A stretch of DNA of 34,652 bases from Bacillota bacterium (GTDB lineage Bacteria; Bacillota; Clostridia; DSM-8532). Below the pieces are notes generated by a model. It did no database searches. It saw only the letters and a program-made list of their open reading frames with translations, and had not been told where the DNA came from. Position 1 is the stretch's first letter. Every line of letters starts with the position of its first letter. Made by a program: the position numbers and the translations under genes. Location: NCBI GenBank assembly GCA_023411795.1, contig JAEYOK010000044.1:1-34652 (forward strand). Reading direction: 5' to 3'. Shown in pieces: positions 6,937-14,798 of the stretch.

Positions 6937-6950
6937 GTAGTTTAAACTAC
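6937..6950. promoter_or_regulatory. perfect 14-bp palindrome after the 128-residue membrane protein gene
   Basis: GTAGTTTAAACTAC is self-complementary, and outside a one-base mismatch on each side the match continues for four more bases (ATGA/TCAT). It lies immediately after the stop at 6952 and 13 nt upstream of the -35 of the mrnC promoter. It could be an operator or a weak terminator; there is no clear U-tract. Confidence 0.4.
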
Positions 6951-6951
6951 A

Positions 6952-7338
6952 TCATATAAGATCCCAAAGTGACGGTAAAGGAATAAACGGCAGATATTCT
7001 CCCCAACCCAATAGAAGAGAAAACAAAAGATGAAGAATGGGAATGGTAACAAACCCGATAGCAATGTACTTAAGTGTTTGATCGCTCTTCATCTTGAGTG
7101 ACAGGGGGGGTAAAAATACTGCCAGCAAAATAATCAATATGTAGTAAATAAAACCGGGAAGCTTTAAGATTCCATTGTAGCGGCTAATAATAAAACTTCC
7201 GAACACAGTAAGTATACCAATGATATTTATAAGGAAAGACTTTGCTTTGTACTGATTCCCCATAGCAATCCTGATGACGCATAAAAAAGCCATATATGTA
7301 ATAGCCAACATTACCAGAAATCTAAAAGCCTGGTCCAC
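6952..7338 (-). CDS. membrane protein with about four helices, function unknown
   Basis: 128 residues. Hydrophobic segments lie at about 7-26, 33-52, 62-80 and 89-113, and the tail (GWGEYLPFIPLPSLWDLI) is rich in Pro and Trp. The start is GTG at 7338, supported by GGAGG 8 nt upstream. It lies 26 nt after leuS on the same strand and is probably cotranscribed with rsfS-leuS. No catalytic motif is visible and I do not recognise the family. Confidence 0.75.
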   Translation of the reverse strand: MDQAFRFLVMLAITYMAFLCVIRIAMGNQYKAKSFLINIIGILTVFGSFIISRYNGILKLPGFIYYILIILLAVFLPPLSLKMKSDQTLKYIAIGFVTIPILHLLFSLLLGWGEYLPFIPLPSLWDLI

Positions 7339-7364
7339 TGTCTTTCCTCCTTGCGGTATAACTT

Positions 7365-9806
7365 TTACTTCACAACTATATTAACAAGCCTGCTCTTGAC
7401 CACAATAACCTTAACAATGGTTTTGCCTTCAAGGTATGTCTTTGAGCGTTGGTCATTGATAACCAAGTCCTCAATAGCCTTATTATCGGCATTGGAAGGT
7501 ACATTTATTTTATACTTGATTTGTCCGTTAAACTGAACGGCCAACTCCACCTCATCCTTTATAAGAGCCTTCTCGTCATGAACAGGCCATGGTTCATTGA
7601 AAATAGAGGTAGTATTGCCCAATGTTTCCCACATTTCTTCTGAAAAATGGGGGGCGAAAGGTGCTAATAGTTTCAGTAAATCAACAATGGTATCTTCCAA
7701 GAGCTTTCTGTTTTTGTTTTCCAGTGTGTCGTATTTATAAATAGCATTAACAAGCTCCATTAGTCTGGCGATTGACGTGTTGAACTGGAATTGCTCAGTA
7801 TCTATGGTTGCGCTTTTTATCGCGTAATTTCTCACAAAGTTTAGTTCCTTTTCATCAGCACCCATGGTGTCAACGGAGGCTTTACTTCTATCAGATACAA
7901 GCTTTTCAACAAATCTTTCTATCCTGCCCACGAAGCGGTCTATTGCTTTTATTCCGTCATCGCTCCAAGGTCCGCCCTCAATATAGGCAAAACCAAAGGC
8001 CAAATACATTCTAAATACATCCGACCCATACATTTCGATATATTTGTCAGGCATAACGGTATTCCCTCTGGACTTGGACATCTTTTGCCCGTCAGCACCT
8101 AAGATGGTTCCCTGATGAACAAGTGATAAGAAAGGTTCGTCAAAATTCAGGTACCCCATATCTCTAAGGGCTTTTGTAAAGAAACGTGCATACAGAAGAT
8201 GCATTGCAGCATGCTCCGCTCCGCCTACATATTTATCAACGGGCAAAACCTTGTTAATCCAGTCCTTATTGAAGGCTTCCTTATCATTTTTATTGTCAGG
8301 ATATCTTAAGAAATACCAGCTTGAGTCTACGAATGTATCAAGGGTATCCGATTCTCTTCTCGCATGTCCTCCGCATATAGGGCAAGCTGTGTTTATGAAC
8401 TCCTCGCATTTTGCAAGAGGGGATTCCCCATCGGGTGTGAAAACTACATTATATGGCAGTTCTACAGGTAACTGATCCTCAGGAACAGGTACCGTTCCAC
8501 ACTTCTCACAATAGATTATAGGAATGGGAGCGCCCCAGTAACGCTGTCTGGATATGAGCCAGTCACGGATACGGTACGTGACCTTAAGCTCTCCCTTGCC
8601 CTCTTTTTCAAGCTTCTTAACTATTGCAATACGGCTTTCCTTTGACGATACGCCATCGAACTCGGAACTCGCGGTAAGAATACCGTCTTCGGTAAAGGGA
8701 AGTGTATCATCTATCCCATCCTCACCTTTAATTACACGTTTAATTTTTAGTCCATATTTTGTCGCGAACTCAAAATCGCGCTCATCATGAGCCGGAACAG
8801 CCATTACGCAGCCCGTTCCATAGCCTGCAAGAACATAATCAGCTATCCAAATTTGAACCTTTTCTCCGGTTAAAGGATGTACTGCATAAGCTCCGGTAAA
8901 AACACCGGTTTTCTCACGAGTGGTTGAAAGTCTGTCTATCTCAGAAACCTTATTAACCTGATTTCTGTATTCTTCAACTCCGTCTCTGTATTCGGCTGTT
9001 GTTATTTTATCAACCAGCTCATTTTCGGGAGCAAGAACCACATAAGTAACTCCGTAAAGGGTGTCGGCGCGTGTTGTGAACACCCTGAAAGAAATATCTT
9101 TGCCGTCCACCTTAAACTCAATCTCAGCACCCTCCGAACGTCCAATCCAGTTGGTCTGAATCTTTTTTGTCTTCTCTGGCCAGTCTAATCCCGGCAAGCA
9201 ATCCAGAAGTTCTTGTGCATACTCTGTTATCTTAAAAAACCATTGAGTTAAATTCTTTCTGGTTACCTCGGTATTACAGCGTTCGCAGGTGCCTTCCACA
9301 ACCTGTTCGTTGGCAAGAACAGTCTGACAGCTTGGGCACCAGTTAACAGGAGCATTTTTCCTGTATGCAAGTCCCTTTTTGAACAGTTGAAGGAATATCC
9401 ACTGGGTCCATTTATAGTACTCGGGAGAGCAAGTAACAACCTCATAATTCCAATCAAAGGTGGCACCCATTTCTTTTAGCTGTCTTTCCATAGTTTCGAT
9501 ATTCTTAATAGTCGAATCCTTTGGATGGATACCTGTTTTAATAGCATAGTTTTCGGCTGGAAGCCCGAAAGCGTCAAAACCTTGGGGATGAAAAACATTA
9601 TAGCCCTGCATTCTCTTCATACGCGCCCAAGAATCTGCAAGACCGAAATTATACCAGTGTCCTACATGCAGATTAGCTCCTGAGGGATACGAAAACATCT
9701 CCAGACAGTATAGTTTTTTATCCAGTCTATTAGTATCAAACTTGTAAAGCTTGCTTTCTTCCCAGTTTTTTTGCCATTTCTTATCCACTTGCCTTGAGTA
9801 ACTCAT
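7365..9806 (-). CDS. leuS: leucyl-tRNA synthetase
   Basis: Charges tRNA-Leu; class I aminoacyl-tRNA synthetase, cytosolic. The 813-residue length is typical. The HIGH-type motif is HVGHW in GANLHVGHWYNFGLADSW near residue 43, and KMSKS is in GQKMSKSRGNTV near 575. The CP1 editing domain lies between, with TTRADTLYGVTYV near 250 and TGCVMAVPAHDERD near 338. A zinc-ribbon-like CPSCQTVLANE...CERC segment follows residue 155. The C-terminal anticodon-binding and extension domains are present. The ribosome site GGAGG precedes the ATG. There is no T-box leader in front: rsfS lies only 45 nt upstream. Confidence 0.98.
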   Translation of the reverse strand: MSYSRQVDKKWQKNWEESKLYKFDTNRLDKKLYCLEMFSYPSGANLHVGHWYNFGLADSWARMKRMQGYNVFHPQGFDAFGLPAENYAIKTGIHPKDSTIKNIETMERQLKEMGATFDWNYEVVTCSPEYYKWTQWIFLQLFKKGLAYRKNAPVNWCPSCQTVLANEQVVEGTCERCNTEVTRKNLTQWFFKITEYAQELLDCLPGLDWPEKTKKIQTNWIGRSEGAEIEFKVDGKDISFRVFTTRADTLYGVTYVVLAPENELVDKITTAEYRDGVEEYRNQVNKVSEIDRLSTTREKTGVFTGAYAVHPLTGEKVQIWIADYVLAGYGTGCVMAVPAHDERDFEFATKYGLKIKRVIKGEDGIDDTLPFTEDGILTASSEFDGVSSKESRIAIVKKLEKEGKGELKVTYRIRDWLISRQRYWGAPIPIIYCEKCGTVPVPEDQLPVELPYNVVFTPDGESPLAKCEEFINTACPICGGHARRESDTLDTFVDSSWYFLRYPDNKNDKEAFNKDWINKVLPVDKYVGGAEHAAMHLLYARFFTKALRDMGYLNFDEPFLSLVHQGTILGADGQKMSKSRGNTVMPDKYIEMYGSDVFRMYLAFGFAYIEGGPWSDDGIKAIDRFVGRIERFVEKLVSDRSKASVDTMGADEKELNFVRNYAIKSATIDTEQFQFNTSIARLMELVNAIYKYDTLENKNRKLLEDTIVDLLKLLAPFAPHFSEEMWETLGNTTSIFNEPWPVHDEKALIKDEVELAVQFNGQIKYKINVPSNADNKAIEDLVINDQRSKTYLEGKTIVKVIVVKSRLVNIVVK

Positions 9807-9851
9807 CTATACAACCTCCAATAACGCTTCCGAAAATTCATATTATTTAAA

Positions 9852-10196
9852 TTAATTAAAACTAACAATTTCTCCATCCTGCCACAATCTCTCGAGACCG
9901 TAATATTCTCTGTCTTCTTCATGAAAGATGTGAACCACTACATCTCCATAGTCAAGCAGAATCCATCGTGCGAAATTATAGCCTTCCATACGTATAGGTT
10001 TTATATCATTTTCAGACAGTTTGTCAACCAGATTATCTGCCAGGGATTTTATATGGGTAACAGAAGTACCGCTGGCTATTACAAAATAGGTTGCAATGGT
10101 TGTCAGTTTCTTGATATCAATAGCTATAATATTTTTGGCTTTTTTCTCCTCCAAAGCATCAATAAATGTATTCAGTTTTATTTGAGTATTCTCCAT
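9852..10196 (-). CDS. rsfS: ribosomal silencing factor RsfS (Iojap/YbeB family)
   Basis: Binds ribosomal protein L14 (uL14) and blocks subunit joining when nutrients are scarce. The 114-residue product has the family core: IDIKKLTTIATYFVIASGTS near residues 27-46, VDKLSENDIKPIRMEG near 57-72, and WILLDYGDVVVHIFHEEDREYYGLERLW near 77-104. The longest frame starts at 10289, but the extra 31 residues are low-complexity Ile/Lys sequence and the family starts at MENTQIKLNTF; AGGA lies just before that ATG. It is placed directly upstream of leuS. In many Firmicutes rsfS sits with nadD and yqeK, which are absent here. Confidence 0.93.
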   Translation of the reverse strand: MENTQIKLNTFIDALEEKKAKNIIAIDIKKLTTIATYFVIASGTSVTHIKSLADNLVDKLSENDIKPIRMEGYNFARWILLDYGDVVVHIFHEEDREYYGLERLWQDGEIVSFN

Positions 10197-10301
10197 AGGT
10201 CCTGTTAATCCTCTCTTTAATCCGGTCACTTTATATATGTTTTTCATTTTTTTTATTTTTATTAGAGCAATAATCTTAATTAATACCAAACTATATGTAA
10301 T

Positions 10302-10354
10302 GTCTAAAAGCCGCAGTAATTATTTTAATGTCAAAAGTCGCAAGGCTTTTAGAC
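10302..10354. repeat. 11-bp perfect inverted repeat upstream of rsfS
   Basis: GTCTAAAAGCC (10302-10312) and GGCTTTTAGAC (10344-10354) are exact inverse complements around 31 nt of AT-rich DNA. No U-tract follows on either strand, so a terminator is unlikely. It could be a small palindromic element or a leader hairpin for rsfS. Together with the 45-bp repeat it fills the 336-nt stretch 10197-10532, in which I see no gene. Confidence 0.6.
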
Positions 10355-10408
10355 TATTATTATAACATGGCAAATTCTACTTTAATATATTCTTTTTATC
10401 TCATTTCT

Positions 10409-10566
10409 CTTCCCAGCGGGCATAGGTACCGATGCGGTACCATCATCCGAGTTCTTCCCAGCGGGCGTAGGTACCGATGCGGTACCATCATCCGATTTCT
10501 TCCCAGCGGGCGTAGGTACCGATGCGGTACCATCATCCGATTTCTTCCCAGCGGGCATAGGTACCG
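10409..10566. repeat. 45-bp tandem repeat, about 3.5 copies, spanning the 3' end of the methyltransferase gene
   Basis: CCCAGCGGG recurs at 10412, 10457, 10502 and 10547, a period of exactly 45 bp. Each full unit contains two GGTACC palindromes around GATGC, which form a hairpin, followed by CATCATCCGA. The rightmost copy is the last ~30 nt of the methyltransferase gene (encoding GTYARWEEIG and the stop); the other copies lie beyond the stop. The gene's 3' end therefore appears to have been copied repeatedly into the downstream spacer. Confidence 0.95.
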
Positions 10567-11399
10567 CAAGGTAAAATCAATGACGAATCAGTTATAGGCA
10601 AACCCACTTCACCGCATGAAACTTTGCCCCCAAATTTCCTGCCCAGTCCAAGTTCCAACATATTGGCTGAAACCTGTGAAGAAAAGCCTGTGGTATATGA
10701 ATTCAAAAGAAAGAACAATGGTTTCTCACTCAAAACATCTCTTAAGGTATTGACTAATGAAAACAGCTCATCTTCAAGCTTCCAAAGCTCCCCATTAGGA
10801 CCTCTCCCATAAGAAGGCGGGTCCATAATAATACCATCATATACCCGGCCTCTCCTTATTTCTCTTTGGACAAACTTCATGCAATCATCTACTATAAAGC
10901 GTACAGGTTTGTCATCAAGTTTTGAAAGGGAAACATTCTTCTTTGCCCAAGCTACCATACCCTTTGACGCATCAACATGACATACAGAAGCCCCGGCAGA
11001 TAGACATGCACATGTAGCCCCTCCCGTGTATGCAAATAAATTTAAAACCGATATTGGCCTCCCTGCCGCATTTATTTTTTCAATCATCCAGTCCCAATTA
11101 ACAGCCTGCTCAGGAAAAAGGCCCGTATGCTTAAAGCCTGTAGGTTCGATATTGAAAGTAAGATTCTTATAATTGATTGACCAATTGGCGGGAATTTGCT
11201 TTTTATATTCCCACTCTCCGCCTCCTGCCTTGCTCCTGTGATAATGCGCATGCACATCATCTTTAATTCCACTTTTTGTCCAAGGCCAAATAGCTTGAGG
11301 ATCGGGCCTTCTTAATCTTATCCCGTTCCAACTTTCTACCTTTTCTCCTTCTCCTGCATCAAGAAGCGTATATTCTGTCCATTTATCGGCAACAATCAT
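10533..11399 (-). CDS. class I SAM-dependent methyltransferase, RlmI/RlmK-like (COG1092 type)
   Basis: Predicted rRNA methyltransferase; the position modified cannot be told. Domains from the ATG at 11399 (288 residues): an N-terminal region with IRLRRPDPQAIWP near residue 27; a SAM-binding motif I, VLNLFAYTGGATCACLSAGA, near 121-140; an acidic motif II, VCHVDASKGMV; and motif IV, DPPSYGRGPNGELWKLE, near 192. This is the signature of the methyltransferase part of RlmI-like enzymes, but no PUA domain is visible. AAGGAAGG precedes the ATG; the longer frame (to 11483) overlaps the CPBP gene and adds nothing family-like. The 3' end lies in a 45-bp repeat array. Confidence 0.88.
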   Translation of the reverse strand: MIVADKWTEYTLLDAGEGEKVESWNGIRLRRPDPQAIWPWTKSGIKDDVHAHYHRSKAGGGEWEYKKQIPANWSINYKNLTFNIEPTGFKHTGLFPEQAVNWDWMIEKINAAGRPISVLNLFAYTGGATCACLSAGASVCHVDASKGMVAWAKKNVSLSKLDDKPVRFIVDDCMKFVQREIRRGRVYDGIIMDPPSYGRGPNGELWKLEDELFSLVNTLRDVLSEKPLFFLLNSYTTGFSSQVSANMLELGLGRKFGGKVSCGEVGLPITDSSLILPCGTYARWEEIG

Positions 11400-11439
11400 G
11401 TATCTTGTCCTTCCTTTTAACTTGTAGCATAGATTTATC

Positions 11440-12459
11440 TTAAAGCATTCCCATAAATTGAAGTATATTCTTACCCAGCTCATTATCTAGTAGAGTTAAG
11501 GCTAAAGCTGTATAAACAATTCCTATCAGTATTAAACCAGGCAGCCCCATTAGTAAGCCTTTACCACTGCCCTTCACTTTCTGAGGCTTCTCTACAGTAT
11601 CCTTTGTTATGGCTTTCAGGGCTATAAGAAGTCCTACAATAACGACTGCGCTTATGACAAATAATACTGTGAGAACTCCTGCCATTATCCCTAAGAGTTC
11701 TTCAAGAGACATACCGTATTGCTCAGCAATTTGTAAAAATTCGGGGGTAGCAAACGGATCTGTCACAACTTGGCTTCCTTCCACTTGGGAGCCCGCCGAA
11801 TAATTTGCCAATAAAGTTAAAAGACCGTTATTCATAAAATGCAATATCATCCCATTAAAAATTGACCCGGTACGATAAACAGCATATGCAGCCAATAAGC
11901 CGATTATGGTCTGAGCCGCCAGACGCTGGAAATCAAAATGAAAGAGTCCAAACATAAGTCCACTTAATAGAATTGACCAAAAAGCGCCTATTCGTTCCAA
12001 TCCTTTTTGTATCATGCCCCTGAAAAGTAATTCTTCACATATCGCCGGTAGCACCGCTACTAAAAGTATGGAAATGGGAAGACTATTAGTCATTAAATCA
12101 GTGACATCACCTTCGAGAAACACCCTGCCAAAGGCTCCTTTTATAGCCAACAAGGCAATAAATCCCGCACAGAATCCCGCCACAACCATAACCGGACTCA
12201 TAATAAGCATTATAACAGCCTCCAATGGTCTGGGCGCTCTTAAACGAAATGTCTTTTTTATATCGTAACCTCTAATAAAAGCAAGAAAGAACGCGGGTAC
12301 AACTAAAAATAAAATTTGCGATAATAAAAGCTTGAACTCCAAAGCTATATTCAGTTTACTGATATATTGCGATAAATAAGCATAGTAAATAGCAACAACA
12401 GTATATAGTAACCCTGAATCAAATGGTACGGGAAGCTTTTTAACCTTTTCTGTTTCCAT
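11440..12459 (-). CDS. CPBP-family intramembrane metalloprotease (Abi/CAAX protease type)
   Basis: Integral membrane glutamic/metallo-endopeptidase family (Rce1-like), with roles ranging from bacteriocin immunity to processing; the substrate here is unknown. The 339-residue protein has about eight hydrophobic segments. The four family motifs are present: EELLFRG at 142-148 (Glu-Glu and Arg), FGLFHFDFQR at 170-179 with its histidine, and HFMNNG near 207 with another His and Asn. A C-terminal extension of ~110 residues holds two more helices. AAAGGGA lies upstream of the ATG. The stop is 40 nt before the methyltransferase start. A palindromic element separates it from lepB. Confidence 0.92.
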   Translation of the reverse strand: METEKVKKLPVPFDSGLLYTVVAIYYAYLSQYISKLNIALEFKLLLSQILFLVVPAFFLAFIRGYDIKKTFRLRAPRPLEAVIMLIMSPVMVVAGFCAGFIALLAIKGAFGRVFLEGDVTDLMTNSLPISILLVAVLPAICEELLFRGMIQKGLERIGAFWSILLSGLMFGLFHFDFQRLAAQTIIGLLAAYAVYRTGSIFNGMILHFMNNGLLTLLANYSAGSQVEGSQVVTDPFATPEFLQIAEQYGMSLEELLGIMAGVLTVLFVISAVVIVGLLIALKAITKDTVEKPQKVKGSGKGLLMGLPGLILIGIVYTALALTLLDNELGKNILQFMGML

Positions 12460-12475
12460 AAAAATCCCTTTCCAC

Positions 12476-12562
12476 GTCAGACTGTGCGAAAGCAGGCACG
12501 CTACTTTATAAAAAATAATAAACCAGTATGAATAATTTCACAGCGTTTTCGCACACTCTGAC
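12476..12562. repeat. palindromic (MITE/REP-like) element, copy 2, between lepB and the CPBP gene
   Basis: GTCAGACTGTGCGAAAGC (12476-12493) is inverted at GCGTTTTCGCACACTCTGAC (12543-12562), with 15 of the first 16 end bases matching. The 87-bp element has an AT-rich interior and no ORF. No clear target duplication is visible and no U-tract follows on either strand, which argues against a plain terminator. The same end sequence recurs at 6869-6887. Confidence 0.75.
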
Positions 12563-12565
12563 ATA

Positions 12566-13171
12566 TTATTTCATTGAACCGACCTTTGATAGAGGCCAAA
12601 GGATAAAGGACGCTTTTCCTTCCACTGAAAGGATGTTTATACATCCGAATTTTCTGCTGTCTTTAGAAACTGCCCTGTTGTCGCCCATTACAAAAAGCTG
12701 ATTCTCCGGTACTACAAGAGGATATTTCATGCTACCCGGAGGTGTTAATCCTTTAACATAAGCTTTGTTCTCTTTCTCACCATTTATATAAACCGTTCCG
12801 TCATCTTTAATGTCAATAATATCTCCCGGCAAGCCAATAACTCGCTTAACATAGCGAGTATTTGTCAACTCTTTACGGGCTATTATATCCTTAATATCAG
12901 TCAATTTAATAGATAGTTCATCTAAAAAACCTTCCTTTTCTCTCCCTTCGGCGAGAAAAAGAATAATATCTTCCCTTTTTAACTTATCAATCTTTGCAGA
13001 GAGGCGATTATAATAAACCACATCTCCCTCAATTAATGTATCTCTCATAGAGTCCTGTTTGACACCGGAGATGGTAAACAAAAATATATTAAGAGTAAGT
13101 ACCAATATAAACGGAATAATTATAACAAATAACCATCCGATTATTTCCTTAAATATTTTTCTTTTAGTCAT
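12566..13171 (-). CDS. lepB: signal peptidase I
   Basis: Membrane-anchored serine protease that removes signal peptides from Sec-exported proteins. 201 residues with one N-terminal membrane anchor (about 11-34). The catalytic serine is Ser41 in VKQDSMRDTL and the general base is Lys109 in TRYVKRVIGLPGD. Box E, MGDNRAVSKDSR, follows near 162. The Ser box is less canonical than the usual SGxSMxPT. The region between Ser and Lys is longer than in minimal enzymes, as in other Gram-positive paralogues. GGAGGTGTAGCG precedes the ATG. The gene ends next to the 87-bp palindromic element and is divergent from the transglutaminase-like gene. Confidence 0.95.
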   Translation of the reverse strand: MTKRKIFKEIIGWLFVIIIPFILVLTLNIFLFTISGVKQDSMRDTLIEGDVVYYNRLSAKIDKLKREDIILFLAEGREKEGFLDELSIKLTDIKDIIARKELTNTRYVKRVIGLPGDIIDIKDDGTVYINGEKENKAYVKGLTPPGSMKYPLVVPENQLFVMGDNRAVSKDSRKFGCINILSVEGKASFILWPLSKVGSMK

Positions 13172-13325
13172 CGCTACACCTCCATCTTATTATTTCTTTT
13201 TATTTATAGATTATATCATAAGAAGCCATATAACAAGCTAATATAAATCAAATGAGTGTTGCAACAAAGAAAAATCCATGATAGCATACTATATAAAGTT
13301 ATTATAAAAGGAGTTGAGACTACCA

Positions 13326-13931
13326 ATGCCTGACCCGTATCCAGATAGGTCGGATATAAGTGATTATCTTGAAAGCAGCGATATTATAGATTACGATAAC
13401 CCTTTAATTGCAAATGCTGCACAGCAGCTTACATACGGTCTCAAAGACAATATTTCTAAAGCACGTGCTATTTATGAGTTTACTCGTGATCACATCTTTC
13501 ATTCTTTTGATATCAATGCTACCAGTGTAACAATAACTGCCTCTGAAGTCTTTGATAAGGGACATGGTATATGCTTTGCAAAAGCTCACCTTCTTGCAGC
13601 CCTAATGAGAGTTGCAGAAATTCCGACAGGATTCTGTTACCAGCTTATCTATGATAATGACTCAAACAGGCTAATGATTCACGGTCTTAACGCTGTATAT
13701 ATTGATGAAATGGGTAAATGGGTGCGTCTTGACTCATGCCATCACATAGCAGAAGATGACCCTTGGGGTAACGATCCATTCAAGGAATCGACTGTAAGAT
13801 CAATTAACAGCGAGCTTGGCGAGATGGATGATTTAACCATTTACTACGCTCCGAAAAAAAAGATTATAAAAGCTTTAATGGCAGCAGACTCTTTGGAAGT
13901 TCTTAAAGATCTCATTCCCGTTAAGCTGTAA
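13326..13931 (+). CDS. transglutaminase-like cysteine protease domain protein
   Basis: Member of the transglutaminase-like (papain-fold) superfamily; such bacterial proteins are hydrolases of unknown substrate. The core is YEFTRDHIFHSFD, then the nucleophile region ASEVFDKGHGICFAKAHLLAALMRVAEIPTG with the catalytic Cys, then MIHGLNAVYID with His and WVRLDSC with Asp. 201 residues from the ATG at 13326, with no signal peptide, so probably cytosolic. AAAGGAG lies 12 nt before this ATG; a TTG at 13314 lies too close to it to be used. Monocistronic, with a strong terminator. Confidence 0.88.
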   Translation: MPDPYPDRSDISDYLESSDIIDYDNPLIANAAQQLTYGLKDNISKARAIYEFTRDHIFHSFDINATSVTITASEVFDKGHGICFAKAHLLAALMRVAEIPTGFCYQLIYDNDSNRLMIHGLNAVYIDEMGKWVRLDSCHHIAEDDPWGNDPFKESTVRSINSELGEMDDLTIYYAPKKKIIKALMAADSLEVLKDLIPVKL

Positions 13932-13934
13932 TAC

Positions 13935-13972
13935 AAAAGCCAGACCGTTTAAATAAGCGGTTTGGCTTTTTT
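13935..13972. terminator. bidirectional rho-independent terminator between convergent genes
   Basis: AAAAGCCAGACCG (13935-13947) pairs with CGGTTTGGCTTTT (13958-13970) with one G-T pair, followed by TTTTTT on the plus strand. On the minus strand it ends in TTTTGTATT. It follows the transglutaminase-like gene and faces the end of tlyA. Confidence 0.85.
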
Positions 13973-13994
13973 AGTATAGTAAAGCTTCATGAAT

Positions 13995-14798
13995 CTACCG
14001 TCCCAGTTCATTGTGAGCAGATTTTACAATATCAGCCGTATCAATCCTGGTATTTGTGTCATATACTTCATTTGCTAGATAAAGAAGATACTCAATATTT
14101 CCTTCGGGACCTGTTATAGGAGAATAGGAAAGCCCTGCAACCGAAAATCCCATTTTGGTTGCAGCATTCATAATGTCATATATAACTTCCTCATGGATTT
14201 TTGCATCTCTTACTACCCCTTTTTTACCTACTTTGCTTCTTCCCGCTTCAAATTGTGGCTTAATAAGGCATACCACCTTGCCCTCAGGCTTAAGCAGAGC
14301 TTTTAGGGGTGGAAGAATAAGCTTAAGAGATATAAAGGAAACATCTGCAGAGCCAAAATCAATGGGCTCTTTTATTTGCTCATTAGTCACATAACGAAAA
14401 TTAGTACGTTCCATACATATAACTCTCGGGTCATTACGCAGTTCCCAAGCCAATTGACCATAGCCGACATCGACCGAGTATACTTTTACTGCACCGTTTT
14501 TAAGCATCACATCAGTAAAACCGCCTGTTGACGCGCCAACATCAACGCAGGTCAAACCATTAAGCTCTATATCAAACTCAGATATCGCCTTTTCAAGCTT
14601 TAGCCCCCCACGACTTACATATGGAATCGGTTTACCCTTTATTTCTATTTCACATTCTAAATCACAGGATAAACCAGGCTTATCTGAACGCTCTCCGTTG
14701 ACATAAACCATACCTGCCATAATAGCCGCTTTTGCCTTTTCGCGACTTTCAAAAAGGCCCCTGTTATATAAAATTATATCCAGTCTTTCCTTAGCCAT
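13995..14798 (-). CDS. tlyA: TlyA family 2'-O-methyltransferase / hemolysin A-like
   Basis: Family members methylate the 2'-OH of cytidines in 16S and/or 23S rRNA. 267 residues. The N-terminal S4 RNA-binding domain spans about 1-60 (MAKERLDIILYNRGL, then AKAAIMAGMVYVNG). The FtsJ-like domain has SAM motif VDVGASTGGFTDVML near 83-97. The C-terminal part has VCLIKPQFEAGR near 172 with the catalytic Lys. The ATG overlaps the dxs stop (TAATG), implying translational coupling. The dxs-tlyA order is conserved in Firmicutes, although the usual argR and recN do not follow. Confidence 0.95.
   Translation of the reverse strand: MAKERLDIILYNRGLFESREKAKAAIMAGMVYVNGERSDKPGLSCDLECEIEIKGKPIPYVSRGGLKLEKAISEFDIELNGLTCVDVGASTGGFTDVMLKNGAVKVYSVDVGYGQLAWELRNDPRVICMERTNFRYVTNEQIKEPIDFGSADVSFISLKLILPPLKALLKPEGKVVCLIKPQFEAGRSKVGKKGVVRDAKIHEEVIYDIMNAATKMGFSVAGLSYSPITGPEGNIEYLLYLANEVYDTNTRIDTADIVKSAHNELGR

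Noticed and set aside
9807..9851. Possible T-box leader before leuS
   Set aside because: Only 45 nt separate rsfS from leuS, and no T-box specifier or antiterminator motif is visible there or before rsfS.
10328..10597. Plus-strand 89-codon frame with LPSGRRYRCGTIIRF repeats
   Set aside because: The repeats follow from the 45-bp array, whose length is a multiple of three. One unit is the antisense of the methyltransferase 3' end, and no ribosome site is present.
12476..12562. Inverted repeat taken as the lepB terminator
   Set aside because: Neither strand has a U-tract after the stem, and the same end sequence occurs at another locus, which favours a mobile or REP-like repeat.
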